This document shows positions 44,406 to 53,493 of a DNA stretch of 64,000 bases, piece after piece. Numbering within the stretch: position 1 is the first letter of the stretch; each line of letters begins with the position of its first letter. The translations under genes and the position numbers were made by a program. Source of the stretch: an uncultured Anaerolineae bacterium (GTDB lineage: Bacteria; Chloroflexota; Anaerolineae; Aggregatilineales; Phototrophicaceae); assembly GCA_938022205.1 (NCBI GenBank), contig CALIEB010000002.1, positions 124,001-188,000 of the forward strand, in the 5' to 3' direction. Under the pieces are notes generated by a model that was not told the origin of the DNA, searched no databases, and was given only the letters and a program-made list of their open reading frames with translations.

Positions 44406-46835
44406 TTAGTCAAAGCGTCCGAAAGTTGACTCTGTCCACGTCGGTGTCGGCGTGTGCGTGTTGGTTGCCTGCATCGTCGGCGTGTGCGTGCGCGTATTGG
44501 TCGGCGGCGCAGGCGTGAACGTGTTGGTCGGCGGACGCGGCGTGAAGGTGCGCGACGGCGTGGGTGACGGACCCGGCGTGTTGGTCGGCACTGGCGGCGC
44601 AGTCGGCGGCGGCGGCGGCTGGTTGCTGAGGAAGATATCGCCTTCGCCATACCAACCACCACCACCACTACCCCAACCACCGGTGCTGCGACCACATTCA
44701 ATGCGGAAGCGCGAGCCGTTGAAGTCAGATGGGTGTACGCCACGCGTGTCCAGCGTGCTAACACCAACGCCGGTAAAGTCGAGATAGAGCAGCGTTTCCG
44801 AGCGCGCCGGGAAGGTGTAAGCCACTTGGAACGGATGACCGCCGTCGTTCCAAATGCCGACACCTGTGTCTTCAGAGCTAGTAATCGTCGGCGGCGTGGG
44901 GTTACCTATGACCACGCTGCCCGGACGGTAGCCACCTGCTGCGAGGCTGTTCCAGACAACCACGCCAGTGCCACCGTTCGCCACCGTGTCGTCGGCACTG
45001 AGACCGCCAACGGTCATCTTGACAAAGCGCAAGCCGCTAAATCGCCACGCGGGCCAGACCACCTCAAAGCCTCTGAACGGAGCTTCTACCGTGCGGTTGT
45101 TGGTCACACGCAGCACAACATCGCCGTTGGGGTCGAAGCGCACGAAATCGATGCGCAGCAAGCTGGACGCGCAGTTAGGCGTGAACGTCGGGCTAGGCGT
45201 AAAGCCTTCAGGAACTTCAGTCGGCGTAGGCGGCGGATCTGGCACACGGAATGTGACCACGCAGTCTTGTTCTTGGTCAGGGTGGTCAAACGTCATGTAA
45301 GACCCGGCGAATTCCCAGCCGCCAAAGTAGTTGCCCAGCTGGTCAGGACCGTTGGCAAATGTCGCTTCCCAAACGTTGGGGTCATAGAACGTGCCTGTCG
45401 GGTCACCGTACACCCAGAAGCGCGAGCTTTCCGAGAAATAGCTTGTGCCATTGTCAGGCGTGCCATCGGCAAGGCGCGTGTCCACCGGCGAGATGCGGTC
45501 TTGCCCTTGCCAGAACACCTGCGTGTCAAACGTCAGGAAGCGCACGTGCGAGTTGGGGAAGTCGAAGAGCAAACGTGCCGAATCCCAGTACATGACAGAG
45601 CTGGTCATGTAAGTGTTCTGGCTGTTGTAGTTGCGCACGGTCACGCGCACTTTGTTGTCCCAGAAGGTGAGCGGACCCAAGACGATGCGCTCGCAGGTGA
45701 AATCTTCAGGCGTGGGCGTGAAGGTAATCGTGGGCGTAGGAGACGGTGTGTCCGTCGGTTCAGGCGTGGGAGTCACGGTAAACGTTGCTGTATCCGAAGG
45801 CGTGGGCGGCGGCACGAAGTCTTGCCCTTGCGTGCCGCTGGGACCGAGCGCGCGTTCGGCGTTGGTGACGCGGAACGACTCGTTGACGGCGGCGCGATGG
45901 GCTTGCAAGCGCACGAAGGGTGCGAGCCCTAGCGGTGTCACCAGCGGATGGTTAAACGTCACGATAATATCAACGCGCTCGCCCGCACCACCAGCATCTA
46001 GCCACGGCACGTCGTGGTTGCGCGTCACCCCCGTCACGCCCGCCTTAGGCACTTCTTTCAGCACGCACGCGCCCGCAGGGTAGCGCGGGTCGTTCAACGC
46101 CGTGTAGTAGCGCAGCGTGGCATCCGCAGTGCCAGAGAAGGGATCATCAGGGTTGTCAATGATGTCACTGAACTGATTGCCGAACAAGCGTGGGCGTTGG
46201 CTGCAGACGACGACGTTAAACCAACCCGGACGCTCTTGGTCAGGTGAAGGGTTGGAAAACGTGGTGTAGAGGAAACGTTCTAACGCTTTCTGAGGCGTTT
46301 CACCGTTGCGGCGATTGGTGATAGAGTCATCTAAAGCCAAACCTGCCGCGCCGCGCCGCGCTTCGTCATAAATCGACGGCAGGCGCAGGATGTCCTTGCG
46401 CCGCTGCAATGCCTCGTCTGTTGGTTCACAGCTGTCAACACCATACCACGTTTTGTACAAGTACTCCGGGTCAGCAATAGTGCCGACCGCAGCGGGGTAG
46501 ACTTGCACGTTTAGCGCGCGGGGTGGTGTCTCGTCGGGCGGCGTGTAAAGCGCAGCCACATAAGTTTCAGGTGCTGTGTTGACCTGCCCTGTGGTACAGG
46601 GCAGGAGCGTGTCGAGGTCGTAGCGTGCTTCGTTGTACAAGCCTGTAATCGTGTAGCGTGCTGCCGCACGAGCGGCATTTTGAATGGTAACCCATGCTTG
46701 GAACATGCGTCCAAACTCAATGATGCCGAACAGCAGCACGAGCAACAACGGCAGCGAAATCGCAAACTCTGCCAGTGTCTGCCCTTTACGCCGTTCATGG
46801 CTGCGAGCATTTGGTTGGTCTGGTATTTCTGTCAT
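44406..46835 (-). CDS. TadE-like anchored protein with large exported domain and Thr/Pro-rich tail
   Basis: An 809-residue protein. A short polar leader is followed by RRKGQTLAEFAISLPLLLVL, the TadE N-terminal motif with a single helix that inserts in the membrane, and FGRMFQAWVTIQNAARAAARY. The rest is exported. It contains a beta-rich module (about 390-560) and a second (about 565-700), joined by Thr/Pro repeats (TPTPEPTDTPSPTPTITFT), and ends in a long TPxPT tail (PPPTAPPVPTNTPGPSPT). ATG 46835 follows GAGGA; an in-frame GTG lies 4 codons earlier. Last gene of the three-gene unit. Possibly a surface or pilus-associated protein. Confidence 0.8.
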   Translation of the reverse strand: MTEIPDQPNARSHERRKGQTLAEFAISLPLLLVLLFGIIEFGRMFQAWVTIQNAARAAARYTITGLYNEARYDLDTLLPCTTGQVNTAPETYVAALYTPPDETPPRALNVQVYPAAVGTIADPEYLYKTWYGVDSCEPTDEALQRRKDILRLPSIYDEARRGAAGLALDDSITNRRNGETPQKALERFLYTTFSNPSPDQERPGWFNVVVCSQRPRLFGNQFSDIIDNPDDPFSGTADATLRYYTALNDPRYPAGACVLKEVPKAGVTGVTRNHDVPWLDAGGAGERVDIIVTFNHPLVTPLGLAPFVRLQAHRAAVNESFRVTNAERALGPSGTQGQDFVPPPTPSDTATFTVTPTPEPTDTPSPTPTITFTPTPEDFTCERIVLGPLTFWDNKVRVTVRNYNSQNTYMTSSVMYWDSARLLFDFPNSHVRFLTFDTQVFWQGQDRISPVDTRLADGTPDNGTSYFSESSRFWVYGDPTGTFYDPNVWEATFANGPDQLGNYFGGWEFAGSYMTFDHPDQEQDCVVTFRVPDPPPTPTEVPEGFTPSPTFTPNCASSLLRIDFVRFDPNGDVVLRVTNNRTVEAPFRGFEVVWPAWRFSGLRFVKMTVGGLSADDTVANGGTGVVVWNSLAAGGYRPGSVVIGNPTPPTITSSEDTGVGIWNDGGHPFQVAYTFPARSETLLYLDFTGVGVSTLDTRGVHPSDFNGSRFRIECGRSTGGWGSGGGGWYGEGDIFLSNQPPPPPTAPPVPTNTPGPSPTPSRTFTPRPPTNTFTPAPPTNTRTHTPTMQATNTHTPTPTWTESTFGRFD

Positions 46836-46864
46836 CTCTGTCCTCACAGTCTCTCTGGGAAACC

Positions 46865-49765
46865 CTAGCGAGCAAGGCGTGTAAACATGCGCGAGGCGAT
46901 GTCGTCAAACACAAATTGTAGCTGATTATAGTCCGGCGCGTTATAGTAATTGCCACAGTTCTGCATCGGACGCAGCTGCCCATACATGCGCGCCAATTCG
47001 TCGGGGTCAACTTGCCCGTTGCCGTTGAGGTCATACGTGCCGTTGACGGGACCATCTGGCGTTTGGCAAGCGTCACGCGGACCGTACGGATTAGAGGGGT
47101 CAATCGTGCCGTTGGCATTGCCAAAACGCAGCCACTGATAGTAATCGTTGTCGAGTTGATTGTTGTCACCCAAGTCGGCGATATAGCGCAAGAGCTGCTC
47201 ACCCAAACAGTCGCCCACGTTCAGACGGCAAAGAGCTTGTGTGTGGGCTTGGTTGGTTGGTGAATAGGTCGTCGTGCCTTCCGTACGTTCCAAGAAGTCC
47301 AAGCCAAAGCCGATAGTGAAGATGGCCGGCAGCAGCACGTTGGCTTCGCTAGCTCCCTCGCGGCGTAGCGCGATGTAATCCGCCCAGTCACGCGCGTAGT
47401 CATCCACGTCGTAGAGCAAGTCGCAGCCCTCAAGGTCAACATCGTAAAGGTTGTTGTTAATGCGATTCCACTCCAGCTCCGCGCCTTCACCTGGCATAGA
47501 CGGGCCGGGTGTTTCGCCGTAGAAGCGGTAGTTTGCGTCACCCAAAGGCGGCACAGTGCGCGCGCGTGTTTCGCCGTCTGCTGTCACGTTGCGCGTAATA
47601 GGTGGCAGCGGGTCAAGCGGGCCACCAGCGATAGTATAGAGCGGGCGGAAGTTACAAGAGTGTCGTGTCATCGGCGATTCGTCCGAGCAGAAGGGGAACT
47701 CAGCGGGTGGCACTTCGCCGTCCGTTAGCACAAGTTCACCGGGATTTTGCGGCGTGCCATAGGGACATAAGCCAAACGCACCGTATTGCCCGCGTACGCC
47801 AAACTGTCCTGTACTGGTATTCAGCGTGTAAGGTTCAGATGCGACCAATTTGGTGCGATTGCGGCGCACGGGGTCGCTCGCGCCTGCCGCGCCGTCGCTC
47901 AACAAGACGATAATCCAGATTGTGCCGCTTGTACGGGTCGTGTTGGGGTTAACCAGCGCGTTGTTGCCTTCGCGCAGTGCCGCGCCGAAGTTCGTGCCAC
48001 GACAAGAGCCAAACAGCTCATACGACATGCCGATGTTATAGCTAGCGGGGTTTGAGCCGCTGTAGTAGACGCGGTTGCCACCGGGCGTTTGGTAGGATGC
48101 CCAGCCCTCAAGGTGGTTAGGGTTAGAGGAATTTTGCAGCCCCAAGAAGAACAGCGACCTGTCCATGCCAGCGTTCTGGAAGGGGCAGTTGTTCTTAGCT
48201 GGATAGTTGTACGATTCGGGATAGACGTTGGCTTGTGTTGAGCCAGATGAGGAATAGGTGGTGGCAAAGTTGATGTTGGGTGGGTTTACGCGCCCAAAGT
48301 CGAGCGGCACGGACTGCCCTGTAGCGTCCACGCCTGCAGAGAAGCCGCTCCAACGCGCCGTAACGGGCGGATTGGCGGCAAATTCCGCCGTGTAGGGATA
48401 TCTGCCCGGCTCATAGACGTAAGCATAAGGCTCGGCGCGTACGCCTAGCAGACGGCGCACGGCTTCCAGCGCGTCGGCGCGGTCTTCAATCATGTGCGTG
48501 CCGCCGCGGCAAGCTGGATTGCTGTTGCCGGTAGGACAATCAACTGTGCCTTCAGCAAAGCCATAGGGGTTGACGAGGTAGGCACCGCGATCGAATGTCA
48601 CCAGCCCCATGCGGTCACCGCGACTAAAGTCAATGCGCTCAATAAACAACTCGGTCGCGTCGCGCGCCTGTTTGAAGGGCTGGCAAATCAAGTCCTCAAA
48701 CAAACCGTTGCCGTTAGGGTCGTTACAGCAGCCGTAAAAGTCATAGGTCGGCACAAAGCCATCCCAAGCGTTGCCACGTTCTGAAGGCGGGGGCCAGCTC
48801 AAGCCCGCCTTGCCGAAGAGCGAATCCATCATGTTGTTGGGGCGTATCAGGCGCACGTACTGCCCGGTAGCTTCGTCAAAGTACCCGTAATAGCCCGCTA
48901 CGCCAATCGAACGCGAGAAGGGGAAGAAGCGCACGCGACACTCGGGACGCGGGTGATTTTGCGTGCCATATTGCGACTGAAAGTAGGTGCGATTAAACTG
49001 CACCGTATAAGCCGGGTCGGCTTCAGGATGGTCGTCGGGCAAGTTGTAATAGAGACGGTTGTTGACTTTCTGCTGCCACGTGTTGAGCAAGCTGTCGCCT
49101 GGGGTGATGGGTCCCGTACCAAGCCAGAAGTCTTGCACCGTCGCGCCCGGCACACCGGCAAACTTGGCGTTAAAGACCTGCTGGGCGATTGGCGGGCGAT
49201 AAATCACGCCTTGTCCAATGCGGGCCCAATCTTCCACCGTCGTATAGCGCAGCATGGACTCCGACACGTCGAAGATAACCACCACGTCGATTTGCGCCGT
49301 CTCTGAGACTGCTACCGCTTGTAGCGTGAAGTTCTGCCAGCCCAGCAAGCGCAAAAATACGGTCGGCGATTCCACTTGTGCCGTCACGCGCACGAACTTA
49401 GAGTTAAAGCCCGCAGGACACAACTCAGGGTCACCGATGCCTAACGGGTCAGCTTGCCGCGTTAGGTCACACGTTTCAATGAGAACCGCGCTGGGGTTCA
49501 ACCCGTAGAATTGAACAAACTGGCGCGCTGCGACACCGACAGAGGCGATGCTGCGGTCTTGGCGCATTTGGTTAGCCGCCGCCACTGCCGCGCTGTCAAC
49601 GGCACGCGACAGCTGGCTAAAGCGTACAAACATCAGCGCAACGTCGGTCGTGATGCCAACGAACGCCACAAGCGCGATAAAGCCAATTGCCAGTAGCACA
49701 ACGGATTGTCCGCTTTCGCCACGTCTTAAACTACGCTTGAGGGTTTCTTTCCAACGTTTCATCAT
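46865..49765 (-). CDS. TadG-like protein with von Willebrand factor A domain and EF-hand-like loops
   Basis: A 966-residue exported protein. ESGQSVVLLAIGFIALVAFVGI is the TadG-type N-terminal anchor helix, followed by SRAVDSAAVAAANQM. A vWA domain begins near residue 155 with the MIDAS motif DVVVIFDVSESML. It is long and probably split by insertions up to about 800 (RGDRMGLVTFDRGAYL; TIWIIVLLSDGAAG). Two acidic loops look like EF-hands or dockerin repeats: DPNGNGLFEDL and DLNGNGQVDPDELA. ATG 49765 is 8 nt after AAGGA; Met at 49774 or 49762 is possible. Middle gene of the unit. It suggests a Ca-stabilised adhesin at the cell surface. Confidence 0.82.
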   Translation of the reverse strand: MMKRWKETLKRSLRRGESGQSVVLLAIGFIALVAFVGITTDVALMFVRFSQLSRAVDSAAVAAANQMRQDRSIASVGVAARQFVQFYGLNPSAVLIETCDLTRQADPLGIGDPELCPAGFNSKFVRVTAQVESPTVFLRLLGWQNFTLQAVAVSETAQIDVVVIFDVSESMLRYTTVEDWARIGQGVIYRPPIAQQVFNAKFAGVPGATVQDFWLGTGPITPGDSLLNTWQQKVNNRLYYNLPDDHPEADPAYTVQFNRTYFQSQYGTQNHPRPECRVRFFPFSRSIGVAGYYGYFDEATGQYVRLIRPNNMMDSLFGKAGLSWPPPSERGNAWDGFVPTYDFYGCCNDPNGNGLFEDLICQPFKQARDATELFIERIDFSRGDRMGLVTFDRGAYLVNPYGFAEGTVDCPTGNSNPACRGGTHMIEDRADALEAVRRLLGVRAEPYAYVYEPGRYPYTAEFAANPPVTARWSGFSAGVDATGQSVPLDFGRVNPPNINFATTYSSSGSTQANVYPESYNYPAKNNCPFQNAGMDRSLFFLGLQNSSNPNHLEGWASYQTPGGNRVYYSGSNPASYNIGMSYELFGSCRGTNFGAALREGNNALVNPNTTRTSGTIWIIVLLSDGAAGASDPVRRNRTKLVASEPYTLNTSTGQFGVRGQYGAFGLCPYGTPQNPGELVLTDGEVPPAEFPFCSDESPMTRHSCNFRPLYTIAGGPLDPLPPITRNVTADGETRARTVPPLGDANYRFYGETPGPSMPGEGAELEWNRINNNLYDVDLEGCDLLYDVDDYARDWADYIALRREGASEANVLLPAIFTIGFGLDFLERTEGTTTYSPTNQAHTQALCRLNVGDCLGEQLLRYIADLGDNNQLDNDYYQWLRFGNANGTIDPSNPYGPRDACQTPDGPVNGTYDLNGNGQVDPDELARMYGQLRPMQNCGNYYNAPDYNQLQFVFDDIASRMFTRLAR

Positions 49766-49776
49766 ATCCCCCATCC

Positions 49777-51090
49777 TTATGGGACAGCAACAGCCACTTC
49801 AGTTAAATCATAGACAATGTTCGGCTCTGCGGCAGGTACGGGGAACGCTGCCCACACAGAAATGACAACGTTGTCCGCATCGCCGAAAAAGGTCACAATT
49901 GGGCGCATGAAGGGAAAGTCTAGCAGCAGCTCATGCATCCAGAACATCTCGACCAGCACAGCACCTTGACTGGGGACGTAAGCGCGTTCGGTCTGCCAAG
50001 GATAAGGGGCAGTGGCGTTGGTGACAAAGCTAGGCAGGTTGAAAAGGTTTTCAACTTGGCTATTTTCCCACTCCGACCCCCAACAAACGATGCGATTGCC
50101 CAAGCTGTCGGTGCGTTCGATGCGATGCTGCGCTGTCCAAACAAAGCCGCGCTGCGCTTCCGGCGGCCACGTGTCCGCGCCATCCAGCTCGATAAAACGA
50201 CCGTTTAGCACGTCGCGATTGCCGTTGTTCTCAATGTAGTCGAAGGGGTCGCCGTCCATGACGTTAAAGCGCGTGCCATCAAGTCGCTCCCAGATGTTGC
50301 ACTCGTTTGCCGAGCGTGGATACCGCCCGACCACAATGGCTTGCGGTCCGGAGGCATATTTTCCCGCTGTCAGCGTGTTGGCCTCAAAATTATACGTGCG
50401 TGAAAAGAAAGAAAGCCCAAAGCCATAGTTGGGATTGTTGGTAATCATCTGCGGGGTAACAGGCTGTCCTGCCATCTGCAGGCGGTTGATTTCGTTCTGC
50501 ACCCACGTTTGCAACGCAGTACGCACTTGGTTAGGCTCTTGGTTGTTAATGGCTTGCAGCGAAAAAACCGAGATAACAATGTCATCTGGAAAAGGAATGA
50601 CCCGCGAGACGTTGCCAAAGCCATCATACAACACCTTGTTGACGATGTCGCGGCTGTTAGGCGCACGTCCGCGCATGCGCAGCGGCTGCAGCGAATTGTT
50701 CATCGTACAGGCAATATAGTTGTAAAAGCCTGTGAAGATGGTAGCATCGTTGCAGTTGCGATAGTTGTACGCCTCGTCGGGAATGTCATCGGGGTCTGCA
50801 AGCAGCCCGTCGGTGTAAACGACTGGGTGAATGGAGGCGGCTTCTGTCCATGCCAGCGGGCTAAGCTCACCGCTCAAGCCAGTGGCAGCGCGTGCGCCGA
50901 CGCGGGTCACTTCGAGCAAAATCATGTAGTGATTGGCATACCAGCCAATCTCAACAATCCCCACGAACATGATAGCAAGAAGCGGCGTAATGAATGCCAT
51001 CTCCAATAGGCTTTGACCGCGCTGCCTTTGCGTGTCCAAAGCAGGCGCGCCATCCAAAAGACGCAGGAGCTTATTTGACCATTTACGCAT
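49777..51090 (-). CDS. TadE-like anchored exported protein
   Basis: A 437-residue protein opening the Tad-like unit. QRGQSLLEMAFITPLLAIMFVGIVEIGW is the TadE anchor (about residues 24-50), with the conserved Glu at +5 to +6 of the processed end. The exported remainder is mostly beta and loop (YNYRNCNDATIFTGFYNYIAC; WVQNEINRLQMAGQPVT). Four cysteines may form disulfides. Start ATG 51090 has AAAGG 10 nt upstream. The 145-nt gap before it holds an A/T-rich stretch with TATTAT-type boxes but no clear promoter pair. Confidence 0.8.
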   Translation of the reverse strand: MRKWSNKLLRLLDGAPALDTQRQRGQSLLEMAFITPLLAIMFVGIVEIGWYANHYMILLEVTRVGARAATGLSGELSPLAWTEAASIHPVVYTDGLLADPDDIPDEAYNYRNCNDATIFTGFYNYIACTMNNSLQPLRMRGRAPNSRDIVNKVLYDGFGNVSRVIPFPDDIVISVFSLQAINNQEPNQVRTALQTWVQNEINRLQMAGQPVTPQMITNNPNYGFGLSFFSRTYNFEANTLTAGKYASGPQAIVVGRYPRSANECNIWERLDGTRFNVMDGDPFDYIENNGNRDVLNGRFIELDGADTWPPEAQRGFVWTAQHRIERTDSLGNRIVCWGSEWENSQVENLFNLPSFVTNATAPYPWQTERAYVPSQGAVLVEMFWMHELLLDFPFMRPIVTFFGDADNVVISVWAAFPVPAAEPNIVYDLTEVAVAVP

Positions 51091-51235
51091 ACACTCAAGA
51101 CCTTTATTTGCCTATTGAAAACTTAAAAAGCGAACACTTAAGAAAGCTATAATAGCAATTCAATCATACCACAGCATTAAAACGCTATCCGTCAAGGAAT
51201 TGATAAGGTTTTGTGCAGATATGCCAAGCGCGCGT

Positions 51236-51955
51236 TTACTCCGGCTTGCTCAGGCGACGCAGGCGTTCAGCCAGCTCGTCGTCCGTTTTGTTGGGCTTGA
51301 CGGTTGAAGGGGGCGCATCTTCTGGTTGTGCGGCGGCAGGAGGCGCAGCGTCCTGTGCGGCGGGCGCATCTTCGCGTTCTTGACGGTATGATTGCACGAG
51401 TTCGCTGAGCTTTTGGCGCGTCTGGTCAAGTTGGCGGGCGATACGCTCGCCTAGCTGCACGCCTGCTTGTGCGTCAGGGTCGTCGCTGATAATAGGCGCA
51501 GACGACGCAGCGGCATCCTCTTCGCGGGACTGTGCCACAATCGCCTCGAGCATCTCGACGCGGCTCACAAGCTCCTGCGTCACCTGCTGATGCTCGCGCA
51601 AGGCATCTTCCGCCTGCACGATGTCACGTTGCAGCTGCTGTAAGCGCGATAACGCCATGCGTGCATCCGCGTCGCGCCCGTCCGCCACCGCTTGGTTGGC
51701 AAACACGTCCCAACGTTCGACCTCCTGATAGAGCTTGGCAATGCGCGCTTGCAGCCCTTCTTGGTAAGCATAAGCGTCGTTCACGCGCTCGCGCAGAGCT
51801 TTCGTGTCGCCCTCTAAGCCTTGCCGAATTTGCCGCCGCGCCAACGCTGCTTTGCGCGTCTTGCCCGTTTGCTCCTCCTCGCTCTTCAGCGGACGCAGCA
51901 CATCGTTGACCTGCGCCTGAATGAGCGTGTTGAGCTTCTTAAAGAAGTTGGTCAT
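51236..51955 (-). CDS. PspA/IM30-like coiled-coil protein
   Basis: A 239-residue, mostly helical and charged protein. It begins FFKKLNTLIQAQVNDVLRPLKSEEE, the amphipathic N terminus typical of PspA/IM30, followed by long coiled-coil heptads (LQARIAKLYQEVERWDVFANQAV; ALSRLQQLQRDIVQAEDALREH). It ends in an Ala/Pro-rich tail (QDAAPPAAAQPEDAPP) that normal PspA lacks. A membrane-stress or vesicle-shaping role is inferred; no pspB/C/F is nearby. ATG 51955 follows GAGGAG. 32 nt after the polysaccharide gene at 51988. Confidence 0.7.
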   Translation of the reverse strand: MTNFFKKLNTLIQAQVNDVLRPLKSEEEQTGKTRKAALARRQIRQGLEGDTKALRERVNDAYAYQEGLQARIAKLYQEVERWDVFANQAVADGRDADARMALSRLQQLQRDIVQAEDALREHQQVTQELVSRVEMLEAIVAQSREEDAAASSAPIISDDPDAQAGVQLGERIARQLDQTRQKLSELVQSYRQEREDAPAAQDAAPPAAAQPEDAPPSTVKPNKTDDELAERLRRLSKPE

Positions 51956-51987
51956 CGCATTTCTCCTCACGCTTGTTTACCAAGAGT

Positions 51988-53493
51988 TTAACACGTTTTG
52001 TTCCACGCGATGCGATAAACCGACATCGTCGGACCGCCGACACTGCGCGAGGTCGTGCCATTGCTGCTGTACAGATGACATAGGCGTGGGTCTTTCGCCG
52101 TATGATTGGGGAAGTGGTCAGGGAAGCCGACGATATACGCCGCGCCACGCTCTTCGAGCAACCGCCAAAGCGCGTCACCGTCGCGCACAATTGGCACGAC
52201 CTCCGGACTGATTAGCCCGGCAATGTCGATGAGGCGCGTATGCGTTGTAAAAAACCCTATCGCGCCGATGTCATGCACCGCTAACAGCGCGTCCTGCGGG
52301 ATGTTGTCGCGCACCCAAAGTGCCGCGCCAACAATCTCCTCGTTGACGATACTCACGTCCACGCGGTAAACCTGCCGCACTGTCACGAGCGCAAAGAAGG
52401 CGAACGTAAGGCACGTAGCACCGAACAGCGTGCGCGTCGCCACGCGCCGCCACAGCCCATATCGCCCCCAGCGCAGCAGCTCTAGCAATCCCAGCGCGCC
52501 AACTAGCACCCATGACGGCAGCAGCGGCATGAGATAGCGGGCGTGGTGATAAGGCGCAGGCAGTCGTAGCGCATAGACGCTCCACAACGCCAGCACCCAC
52601 AGCAGCAGCACCGCCAGCCAAATTTGTTCGCGGCGCGCCCACGCACGCGCGCGCCACACAACAAACAGCACCGCCGGCAGGAGCAGAAACTGCCCGCCCG
52701 CCATCACCGCGATGAACAAATCAGCGTAGCGCACCGGTAGCGGTAGAGCCAACAGCGGAGCTTGCTGGGCGAATTTTGCCGCCGCTGTGTTGGGCAGCAG
52801 ACCACCCGTTACTTGCCAATTCAAGGCAAGATAAGGGCTAACGACCAACAGCGCGCTGACCGCTGCGACTGCGCCCCACTGCCACGCGCGTGGTCGCGTT
52901 AGCAGCAGCGCAAGCCCCGCTAAGCCAATAACAGCGATACCTTCAGGGCGCGCCAAGAACGTGCAACCCGCTAGCGCGCCCCAAACGACCGCGCGCCGCC
53001 ACGCGCCTGCTGTCGGCGCGCTCGTCTCGCGATACGCTAGCCAGACAACCAGCACGGTGAACAAAGCGAAGACAGGCGTTTCCATGCCCGCGCCTGCCGC
53101 CCATAGCAAGTGCCACGTCATGACGGTAAACACGCCGGCTAGCGCACCAGCTCCGCGCAGGTGTGGCGCGAGAGCTTGCGCTAAATGAGCGACGATAACG
53201 CCCGTCAACGCCAAGCTCGCCACGCCTAGCGCGTGCGCCCACAGCACCGGCGGCGCGCCCAGCACATAGCCTATTGCCAGCAGCACCGTGTAAAGCGGTG
53301 AGGTGGAAGCGGCTGACGGCACGCCGGGCACAAACGCCCATTCTCCTGTTCGTGCGAGGTTGCGCCCATAGACCTGATGAATCCAGCTATCGTCTAACGG
53401 GAAGCCTTGCGGCGCAGCACTTATCATCCACACTGCCAACAGCAGCGTGAACAAGACAAGCACGCTATCGCGCTTCATCAAGCTGTATCGCAT
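51988..53493 (-). CDS. GT-C fold membrane glycosyltransferase (PMT/ArnT-like)
   Basis: A 501-residue integral membrane protein with about 11 helices and a C-terminal soluble end. Near residue 30 GFPLDDSWIHQVYGRNLARTGEW carries the Asp pair and the opening expected for GT-C enzymes, which use polyprenyl-phosphate sugars on the outer face; FLARPEGIAVIGLAGL and YHHARYLMPLLPSWV follow. ATG 53493 follows AAGGAG and overlaps the previous gene by 29 nt; the longer in-frame start (53553) overlaps more and has no site. Acceptor and donor unknown. Confidence 0.8.
   Translation of the reverse strand: MRYSLMKRDSVLVLFTLLLAVWMISAAPQGFPLDDSWIHQVYGRNLARTGEWAFVPGVPSAASTSPLYTVLLAIGYVLGAPPVLWAHALGVASLALTGVIVAHLAQALAPHLRGAGALAGVFTVMTWHLLWAAGAGMETPVFALFTVLVVWLAYRETSAPTAGAWRRAVVWGALAGCTFLARPEGIAVIGLAGLALLLTRPRAWQWGAVAAVSALLVVSPYLALNWQVTGGLLPNTAAAKFAQQAPLLALPLPVRYADLFIAVMAGGQFLLLPAVLFVVWRARAWARREQIWLAVLLLWVLALWSVYALRLPAPYHHARYLMPLLPSWVLVGALGLLELLRWGRYGLWRRVATRTLFGATCLTFAFFALVTVRQVYRVDVSIVNEEIVGAALWVRDNIPQDALLAVHDIGAIGFFTTHTRLIDIAGLISPEVVPIVRDGDALWRLLEERGAAYIVGFPDHFPNHTAKDPRLCHLYSSNGTTSRSVGGPTMSVYRIAWNKTC

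Noticed and set aside
44733-45932. 399-codon plus-strand open frame
   Set aside because: Antisense to the TadE-like gene, no recognisable motif, Arg-rich shadow composition.
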